Below, piece by piece: positions 6,702 to 11,931 of a DNA stretch of 11,931 bases. The first letter of the stretch is position 1. Each line of letters opens with the position of its first letter. The translations under genes and the position numbers were made by a program. The DNA is taken from NCBI GenBank assembly GCA_905235775.1, contig CAJOMY010000039.1, positions 1 through 11,931 on the forward strand, given 5' to 3'. This DNA is from an uncultured Bacteroidales bacterium. Its GTDB lineage: Bacteria > Bacteroidota > Bacteroidia > Bacteroidales > UBA932. Under the pieces are notes generated by a model. That model had not been told where the DNA came from and searched no databases. It was given only the letters and a program-made list of their open reading frames with translations.

Positions 6702-7577
6702 ATGCGTCACGCCTGGCTTATCCTTGCCCACAATGAGTTCGCGGTCCTGCAGCATCTGGTTTCGCTCTTGGACGATGCGCGAAGCGATTTTTACCTGCAT
6801 TTCGACGCAAAAGTGAAGGAACTTCCTTCCATCTCGGCAGAGAGAGGGCGATTGATCATTTTGAAGGACAGGATAGATGTCCGCTGGGGTACCGTGTCTC
6901 AACTTCAGGCAGAACTGCTTTTGCTGGAGACAGCACACCAGTCCGGGCCCTATGCCCATTACCATATTCTTTCCGGCGTGCACCTTCCTTTGAAACCCTT
7001 CAACGAACTGGTACAATTCTATGACGGACATTCCGGCGAGGAAATAGTCCGTTTCTGGCCGGAGGATGCGGGGGATGCCGATTTTAAGTTGCGCCGCTTC
7101 CACTTTCCGATCCAGAACTTCAAGAATCCCGTTCCCTGGCGGAGAAACTTATGCCAGAAGGCCTGGACAGCGGTCCTGAAAGTCCAGAAAGTCCTCGGCA
7201 TCCGTCATTTAAGGTCTTGTTCCTTTTGGAAAACCGACCAGTGGCTGAGCGTTACCGAAGCTGCCTGTTCACATCTTGTACGTCATAAGGACAGTATCTT
7301 GAAAAAATACCGCCGGGCTTTCTGTCCGGATGAGTATTTTGTTGCATCAGAGCTATTGTCACATCGTGATAAGCCCTTCAAGTTCTACGATTGCCAGCAG
7401 CTTCTGTTCGTGGAATTTGACCGGGAAAGTCCCAAACTGATCCCGTTGAGCGAGCTTGAAACGCTTCGCAAAACGCCCTATTGGTGGGCCCGCAAATTTA
7501 CCGGCAGAGATGCAGAAATTGTCAGGACCCATCACGGCGCCACCCGGACAGACCCATTCATTAAAATCATCCAGTAA
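6702..7577 (+). CDS. GT14-like (core-2/I-branching type) glycosyltransferase, copy A
   Basis: A 291-residue protein from ATG 6702; a TTG at 6687 would add five residues, but ATG gives an N-terminus (MRHAWLILAH) that aligns with copy B without gaps. Family marks are AHNEF at 9-13, DARSDFYLHFD at 25-35, IDVRWG at 58-63, YHILSGVHLPLK at 87-98, QWLSVT at 180-185 and CPDE at 208-211, whose Glu is the expected catalytic base. Family enzymes in animals transfer GlcNAc or xylose, often to form branches; bacterial members are mostly uncharacterised, so donor and linkage are unknown. In the first 98 residues about 56 are identical to copy B by hand count. Copy A has His94 where copy B and the family consensus have Asp. 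It is followed after two bases by a membrane acyltransferase, as copy B is also followed by one. Confidence 0.85.
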   Translation: MRHAWLILAHNEFAVLQHLVSLLDDARSDFYLHFDAKVKELPSISAERGRLIILKDRIDVRWGTVSQLQAELLLLETAHQSGPYAHYHILSGVHLPLKPFNELVQFYDGHSGEEIVRFWPEDAGDADFKLRRFHFPIQNFKNPVPWRRNLCQKAWTAVLKVQKVLGIRHLRSCSFWKTDQWLSVTEAACSHLVRHKDSILKKYRRAFCPDEYFVASELLSHRDKPFKFYDCQQLLFVEFDRESPKLIPLSELETLRKTPYWWARKFTGRDAEIVRTHHGATRTDPFIKIIQ

Positions 7578-7579
7578 TT

Positions 7580-8695
7580 ATGGGGCACCTCACCGATCGG
7601 CAGTCCGCGCTCATCAAAACGATGCGTTTCCCCTTGATCGTCCTTGTACTCTATGAGCACTCCGTACGGACCTACAATGCTCCGATCAGGCTATCCCTGG
7701 ACAGCGCCAATCTTTTCCACTTCTTCACGGAAATGATCTCGCACTTCCTCTGTCCGATCGCCGTGGCCTGGTTCTTCTTCTTCTCGGGTTTCCTGTTCTA
7801 CCACAACCTGCAGGAAGATGAATACGGCTGGGGATGGGCCACACGGAAATGGAACCGCCGGGTCCATTCGATACTGATCCCGCACCTCTTCTGGAACCTG
7901 CTCAATGTGCTGATGGTTCTGCTGGTCACGTGGATTTTCAACCGGATTGGCATCATCATCAACAGCGACCAGATGGTCGTCGTACGGAAAGGTCTCCTCT
8001 TCTGGTTCATCTCGGGTCCCATCGATTTCCCGTTGTGGTATCTCCGGGACCTGATCATCCTGTCTCTTCTGGCCCCGGCGTTCTATTACCCTGTCAAGAA
8101 ATGGCCGTGGATCTCCCTGGCTGTCATCCTGATTCTTTATATTGCGTCTTTCAAAATCGATTTCTTCCTTTTCCCGAACTTCTCCCTCTTCAGTCTGGGA
8201 GCCTGGATGAGTATCCGGAAGGACAATTTCGTCGTCATCTGCCGCAGGATCAAGTACCCCGCCGCGGCCATGGCGTTTTTCCTTCTGCCGGTTGCGACCT
8301 TCTTCCACGGCAGCCAATATGAATACGATACCTTCTTCCGCCTGCTCTTCATTCCGTCCGGAATGATCACTTTCCTGAATCTCTGCGACAAGCTGTATGA
8401 CGTCGACTGGCACCGCAACCTGATGCTGAAACTGACCGAAACGGTCTTCTTCATCTATGCCGCACACGAAATCTATATTCTCGGATGGACGAAGGGACTG
8501 TTCCTTCGTATCTTTGGGCAGACCCTGGCGGCCAGATGGATCTCCTACCTGTTCGTCCCGGTCGTGACACTGGCCGTCTGTCTGGCACTGTTCTATCTGC
8601 TGAAGCGCATTATGCCCCGGACGCTGTCGTTCGCCTGCGGCTGGCGCACCGTACATTCAGAATCTTATTCGAAATACGAGCAGAAGTATCTATGA
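7580..8695 (+). CDS. membrane acyltransferase, acyltransferase-3 family, A
   Basis: A 371-residue integral membrane protein with about ten hydrophobic segments. It carries the R-x10-H motif of acyltransferase-3 proteins (R16 to H27, in MRFPLIVLVLYEHS), followed by WFFFFSGFLFY, the usual SGF segment in the next helix. Such enzymes use acetyl-CoA or another acyl donor to O-acylate polysaccharide repeat units, either on the lipid carrier or after flipping. The ATG at 7580 follows the GT14-like stop by two bases. The stop overlaps the GT8 start as ATGA. Acyl group and sugar position are unknown. The reverse strand is open for a long stretch here, but the plus-strand translation is the one with family motifs. 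Confidence 0.85.
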   Translation: MGHLTDRQSALIKTMRFPLIVLVLYEHSVRTYNAPIRLSLDSANLFHFFTEMISHFLCPIAVAWFFFFSGFLFYHNLQEDEYGWGWATRKWNRRVHSILIPHLFWNLLNVLMVLLVTWIFNRIGIIINSDQMVVVRKGLLFWFISGPIDFPLWYLRDLIILSLLAPAFYYPVKKWPWISLAVILILYIASFKIDFFLFPNFSLFSLGAWMSIRKDNFVVICRRIKYPAAAMAFFLLPVATFFHGSQYEYDTFFRLLFIPSGMITFLNLCDKLYDVDWHRNLMLKLTETVFFIYAAHEIYILGWTKGLFLRIFGQTLAARWISYLFVPVVTLAVCLALFYLLKRIMPRTLSFACGWRTVHSESYSKYEQKYL

Positions 8696-9597
8696 TCCCC
8701 CTCGCCATCGCCTTCACGCCCAACTACTTCGTCCAGGCGGCCACCCTGCTCCGCTCGGTGCTGGATGCCTGCCCCGGGGGACGCTTCCGCGTGATCTGCC
8801 TGCTGTCCGAAAACATCCCGGACCGGATGAAGGACAAACTGGCCTGGCTCGACGAAGTGCGGCTTTCGCTGGAGTTCATCCCCCTGTCGGGCCGCCTGGA
8901 GGGCATCTACATCGATCCGCGCTACACCGAGGCTGCCTCGCTGCGGCTGCTGCTGCCGGAGTTGCTTCCGGAGCTGGACCGCATCCTGTATCTCGATTGC
9001 GACATCATCGTCCGGCAGGACCTGGCCAGGCTCTGGGACGAAACGGACCTGGGCGACAACTACCTGGCCGCCGTTTACGAGGCCGCCATCGAGGGGCAGG
9101 CGGAGCGCTTCCGCGCCCTGGGCTGCGACCCGGCCCGGTACTTCAACTCCGGCTTCCTGCTGATGAACCTGGAACAGATGCGAAAAGAGAAAGTGTCCGA
9201 AAGGCTGCTTGAAGCCTGCCGCGTCCCTTATCTGGAGTTCCCGGACCAGGACGCGCTCAACCAGGTCTGCCAGGGGCGCGTGCTACCGCTCAGCCCGCTC
9301 TACAACAGCATCCGGACCTTCTTCATCCCGAAGTACAAAGCCGACTTCGTCCGGCAGTACAGCGAGGAACTCTGGCACCGGGTGCAGCGCGAGGCCACCA
9401 TCCATTACACCGGCGGCAAGCCCTGGGACCTCTTCACCGTCCAGTTCGGCGCCTGGTGGCGGGTGTACGACCGCCTGCCCGGCGAGATCCGGGCGGAATG
9501 GCAGCCCGGGCGGATGGCCCGCTTCTGGAAGTTCTACCGCACACCCCCGGGACGCGTCGTGGATCTCATCCGGGATATTAAGCAGCATCTTAGATGA
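8692..9597 (+). CDS. family 8 glycosyltransferase
   Basis: A 301-residue retaining glycosyltransferase, read from ATG 8692; the frame is open upstream to 8485 but that part is out of frame with the preceding acyltransferase and has no family match. GT8 features in order: IAFTPNYFVQAATLLRSV near the N-terminus, RLLLPELLPELDRILYLD leading into the metal-binding DCD at 102-104, YFNSGFLLMN in the middle, PDQDALN, and HYTGGKPW (H238 onward) near the C-terminus. These enzymes typically transfer glucose, galactose or related sugars with alpha linkage in LPS or capsule synthesis; the sugar here is unknown. The gene is the most GC-rich in the window (63-73% in lines I counted) and stands out from its neighbours. 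ATGA overlaps tie it to both adjacent genes. Confidence 0.9.
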   Translation: MIPLAIAFTPNYFVQAATLLRSVLDACPGGRFRVICLLSENIPDRMKDKLAWLDEVRLSLEFIPLSGRLEGIYIDPRYTEAASLRLLLPELLPELDRILYLDCDIIVRQDLARLWDETDLGDNYLAAVYEAAIEGQAERFRALGCDPARYFNSGFLLMNLEQMRKEKVSERLLEACRVPYLEFPDQDALNQVCQGRVLPLSPLYNSIRTFFIPKYKADFVRQYSEELWHRVQREATIHYTGGKPWDLFTVQFGAWWRVYDRLPGEIRAEWQPGRMARFWKFYRTPPGRVVDLIRDIKQHLR

Positions 9598-10451
9598 AAC
9601 ACGCCTATCTCATCCTTGCGCACCACGAATTCGGGTTGCTCCAGACGCTGATCGACTGTCTGGACGATGCGAGAAACGACATCTACGTACACATCGACAA
9701 GAAGGTCAAGACGCTTCCGGACCTGCACGCTGACCAGGCCGGGCTGAATCTCCTGGAAGGGCGGATCGATATCCGCTGGGCGGACTACTCGATGGTCGAG
9801 GCAGAGTTCGCGCTTTTCGAAGCAGCGCACAGGAAGGGCCCTTACGCCTATTACCACCTGCTTTCCGGTGTGGATCTGCCGCTCAAGACGCAGGACTACA
9901 TCCACAACTTTTTTGCGGAGCACCAGGGCCAGGAATTCATCGGTTATACCTTGAAAGAGATGACGCCGGAGATCTCCCGCAGAATGCAGCGATGGCACCT
10001 TTTCCCGCGGCACTTCAGCCGAAAGAGAAATGTTTACAGTGCGTTTCGGAGCATTTTCCTGCGCATTCAGGAAATCCTGGGGATCAAAAGGAACCGCCAG
10101 ACGGTTTTCACCAAAGGCTCCCAGTGGGTCAGCATTACCGAGGAAATGGTGCAATATGCCCTGAGCCGGCAGGCATGGGCCCGGAAGACCTTCACCCATA
10201 CCTTCGTCCCGGACGAATGCCTGATGCAGACCCTCTGCCAGGAATCCCCTTTCCGGGAGAAGCTCCATAGCACCCTCTCTGACGGAGAAGGCTGCATGCG
10301 GGCCATCGGCTGGCGCGACGACGAGTTGATCGACTGGTGTGCCGACGATTATCAAACGCTGGCTGAATCCACTGCGCTGTTTGCCAGGAAATTCAACAGC
10401 ACGGACCGGGCATTCATCGAGCGGATCGCCCGTCTTTCCAAGCACCTGTAA
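9594..10451 (+). CDS. GT14-like (core-2/I-branching type) glycosyltransferase, copy B
   Basis: A 285-residue paralogue of the gene at 6702. Marks are LAHHEF at 8-13, DARNDIYVHID at 25-35, IDIRW at 58-62, YHLLSGVDLPLK at 87-98 with the usual Asp94, GSQWVSIT at 175-182 and PDE at 206-208 (probable catalytic Glu208), and LFARKF near the C-terminus. The N-terminal 98 residues align with copy A without gaps at about 57% identity, while the C-terminal half is much less alike, which suggests different acceptors. Donor and linkage are unknown. The gene starts on ATGA overlap with GT8, and 18 bases separate it from the next acyltransferase ATG. Confidence 0.87.
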   Translation: MKHAYLILAHHEFGLLQTLIDCLDDARNDIYVHIDKKVKTLPDLHADQAGLNLLEGRIDIRWADYSMVEAEFALFEAAHRKGPYAYYHLLSGVDLPLKTQDYIHNFFAEHQGQEFIGYTLKEMTPEISRRMQRWHLFPRHFSRKRNVYSAFRSIFLRIQEILGIKRNRQTVFTKGSQWVSITEEMVQYALSRQAWARKTFTHTFVPDECLMQTLCQESPFREKLHSTLSDGEGCMRAIGWRDDELIDWCADDYQTLAESTALFARKFNSTDRAFIERIARLSKHL

Positions 10452-10469
10452 TTGATTCTTCTGCCTCCC

Positions 10470-11525
10470 ATGTCAAACACACGCATCTATTCTGTTGACT
10501 GGCTCAAGGGCGTGATGATTTTCATCATTGTCGCATACCACTCATCCTTTTCGCAGGGATTCCGCGGTTACCTCGGCGTTGATGTATTCTTCTTTATTTC
10601 CGGCTATTTCCTGATGTCAAGCTTTCTGCGGAAGCCTGCTACGGCTGTTCAATACACCTGGGCCCGCATCAAGCAGACAGCGGCGCCCTATCTTATCTGC
10701 ATTCTGCTGGCAGCTGCACTCTTGTTGATTCACCTGATCGCGACTGCAGGCAGCTATGACACGCTCATCGACAGCCTGGGGAAGATTTTCTCCGCCACCG
10801 TTTTCGCGAGTGAATTCGGCGGCGAATTTACGCGCGCATATTTCATAATCGCGTACTGGTTTTTAAGCGTTCTGGTCATCTGCTCCTTTATCCTGTATGC
10901 GATGCTTCAATATAGTGAACGCCTGTCCACGACGCTCCTGTTCCCGATTATCGTCCTGTTCGGGTATAATGCCCTTTTCAGCGACGCACCGTCCCTGAAC
11001 ACCTTATCCAGGATTGGCCCGCTCGGAGCACCCTTGATCCGAGGGCTCTATGAAATGGCCGCCGGCGCCATGATCTGCCACATTTATGTCCATCATCATT
11101 CCAGCATCGAGAAGAGGGCAACCCTGATCAATATGCTGGGGGTAATCTCCTTTATCCTGTTTTCTGCGCTCTTGTTCACGAAGGAACCGTTGGACAAATA
11201 CACGATCGTCACCATCCCCTGTTTCCTCCTCGCAGCCGTAATCGACCGGTCCTGGTTAAATGCTGCGCTCTGCAAAATCCATGGTGGGCTGATTGCAAGG
11301 ATGGGGCGCTATACACTATATATATACTGTATTCACGGGCCTGTACAGTCCCGTGTCTACTGGCTTAACGACCACCTCCTGCATAACACGCTGGATGGCA
11401 TTCATCTGTTTCTTGTGGAATTGATCGCAGTTGCGGTCGCCTCCTTCGTGTTTTATCACATATGCCAGTTTGCTGTTCGCATCACCAAGAATCGTGAGAA
11501 TCAGCCTGATCATACCCGTCTATAA
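10470..11525 (+). CDS. membrane acyltransferase, acyltransferase-3 family, B
   Basis: A 351-residue integral membrane protein from ATG 10470; an in-frame TTG at 10452 would add six residues without family support. It opens with RIYSVDWLKGVMIFIIVAYH, where K13-x10-H24 is the R/K-x10-H motif of acyltransferase-3 proteins, followed by YLGVDVFFFISGYFL, the SGY segment of the second helix. About ten hydrophobic segments follow. The likely role is O-acylation of the repeat unit. It shares little with the acyltransferase at 7580 beyond the family motifs, so it may act on a different sugar. Its last 32 bases overlap the next GT2 gene in another frame. Composition is lower in GC (48% in one line counted) than the genes on either side. 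Confidence 0.85.
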   Translation: MSNTRIYSVDWLKGVMIFIIVAYHSSFSQGFRGYLGVDVFFFISGYFLMSSFLRKPATAVQYTWARIKQTAAPYLICILLAAALLLIHLIATAGSYDTLIDSLGKIFSATVFASEFGGEFTRAYFIIAYWFLSVLVICSFILYAMLQYSERLSTTLLFPIIVLFGYNALFSDAPSLNTLSRIGPLGAPLIRGLYEMAAGAMICHIYVHHHSSIEKRATLINMLGVISFILFSALLFTKEPLDKYTIVTIPCFLLAAVIDRSWLNAALCKIHGGLIARMGRYTLYIYCIHGPVQSRVYWLNDHLLHNTLDGIHLFLVELIAVAVASFVFYHICQFAVRITKNRENQPDHTRL

Positions 11526-11931
11526 CGCCGGGAAGACCCTCCCGGCCACGTTGGAGAGCATCCGCACGCAGCGCTTCCGCGACTTCGAAGTGATCTTCGC
11601 GGAAGACGCCGGCACGGACAGCTCCGCGGCCCTGTTGGAGCGCTTCTGCGTAGAGAGCGGTCTGCCGTGCAAGCTGCTTCGCGCCGAGGAGAACGGGGGC
11701 GCTGCCGCAGCACGAAACCACGCGCTGGAAGTCGCCGAAGGCGAGTATCTGGCCTTCGCGGATGCGGACGACCTGATGGATCCGGGTATGTTGGAACAGG
11801 CAGCTGCCGCAGTGAGTGCTTCCGAAAGGATTATTGACATCGTGGGCTGGGACTGGACACTCGGGCTCAACCAGGATGGCCGTTATATGCGGCAGGCTGA
11901 TTACACGACGCCGACCGGGGCGCTGCATAAC
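11494..11931 (+). CDS. family 2 glycosyltransferase, 5' part (runs off the window)
   Basis: The first 146 codons of a GT2 enzyme, in frame to the last base of the window. The GTG at 11494 gives MRISLIIPVYNAG, the exact GT2 N-terminus; no ATG is nearby in this frame. This makes a 32-base overlap with the acyltransferase. GT2 marks include FEVIFAEDAGTDSS at 31-44 (a variant of the usual DDGStD), NGGAAAARN at 67-75 and DADD at 90-93 for metal binding. The catalytic base region and C-terminus lie beyond the window. GC is high (65% in one line counted). Donor and acceptor are unknown. Confidence 0.85.
   Translation, partial: MRISLIIPVYNAGKTLPATLESIRTQRFRDFEVIFAEDAGTDSSAALLERFCVESGLPCKLLRAEENGGAAAARNHALEVAEGEYLAFADADDLMDPGMLEQAAAAVSASERIIDIVGWDWTLGLNQDGRYMRQADYTTPTGALHN

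Noticed and set aside
7691..8656. 321-codon minus-strand open frame opposite membrane acyltransferase A
   Set aside because: Very rich in Asp, Glu, Gln and Arg, as expected for the complement of a membrane-protein gene; no recognisable domain, while the plus strand has the R-x10-H and SGF motifs.
8485..8691. Upstream extension of the GT8 frame to 8485
   Set aside because: The added 69 residues overlap the acyltransferase, have no GT8 similarity, and the ATG at 8692 gives the expected N-terminus with an ATGA overlap.
9534..10445. 303-codon minus-strand open frame opposite GT14 copy B
   Set aside because: No family features; the plus strand encodes intact GT14-like motifs and fits the operon spacing.

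Overview
This window is one continuous plus-strand block of surface-polysaccharide genes, most likely a capsule, exopolysaccharide or O-antigen locus from a member of the Bacteroidota, probably order Bacteroidales. The assignment rests on the style of the flippase, the pairing of an FrhB-like iron-sulfur protein with a polysaccharide pyruvyl transferase, the signal-peptide beta-barrel protein, and the general lack of Shine-Dalgarno sites. Genus cannot be fixed from the sequence. GC content is moderate to high (roughly 42-73% per 60-base line among those counted).

Layout. Bases 1-119 are AT-rich and hold an 18-codon tail of an upstream reading frame (ends at 59) and a 6-bp perfect inverted repeat (71-90). 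From 120 the genes run: outer-membrane beta-barrel protein (120-788); Wzx-type flippase (best read as 798-2342 from an ACG codon, or 861-2342 from the first ATG); FrhB-like Fe-S protein (2339-3472); polysaccharide pyruvyl transferase (3469-4563); hexapeptide-repeat acetyltransferase (4594-5085); GT2 (5082-5981); GT32-like (5983-6678); GT14-like copy A (6702-7577); membrane acyltransferase A (7580-8695); GT8 (8692-9597); GT14-like copy B (9594-10451); membrane acyltransferase B (10470-11525); and the first 146 codons of another GT2 (11494 to window end).

How the genes work together. Six glycosyltransferases would build a lipid-linked repeat unit on the cytoplasmic face. The hexapeptide acetyltransferase, two membrane acyltransferases and the pyruvyl transferase would decorate it, and the flippase would move it across the inner membrane. 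No polymerase, chain-length regulator, initiating sugar-phosphate transferase or nucleotide-sugar synthesis gene lies in the window, so the locus must continue outside it. Gene junctions are very tight (five 4-base ATGA overlaps, one 32-base overlap, other gaps of 30 bases or less), and I saw no terminator inside the block, so a single transcription unit is likely.

Points worth a second look: the flippase lacks an ATG/GTG/TTG start for its conserved N-terminus but has a well-placed AAGGAG before an ACG codon; a GT14-acyltransferase gene pair occurs twice; GT14 copy A carries His where copy B has the family-typical Asp; an Fe-S/flavin-type redox protein of unknown role sits inside a glycan operon; and base composition is mosaic. 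I found no CRISPR array, rRNA, tRNA or complete mobile element.
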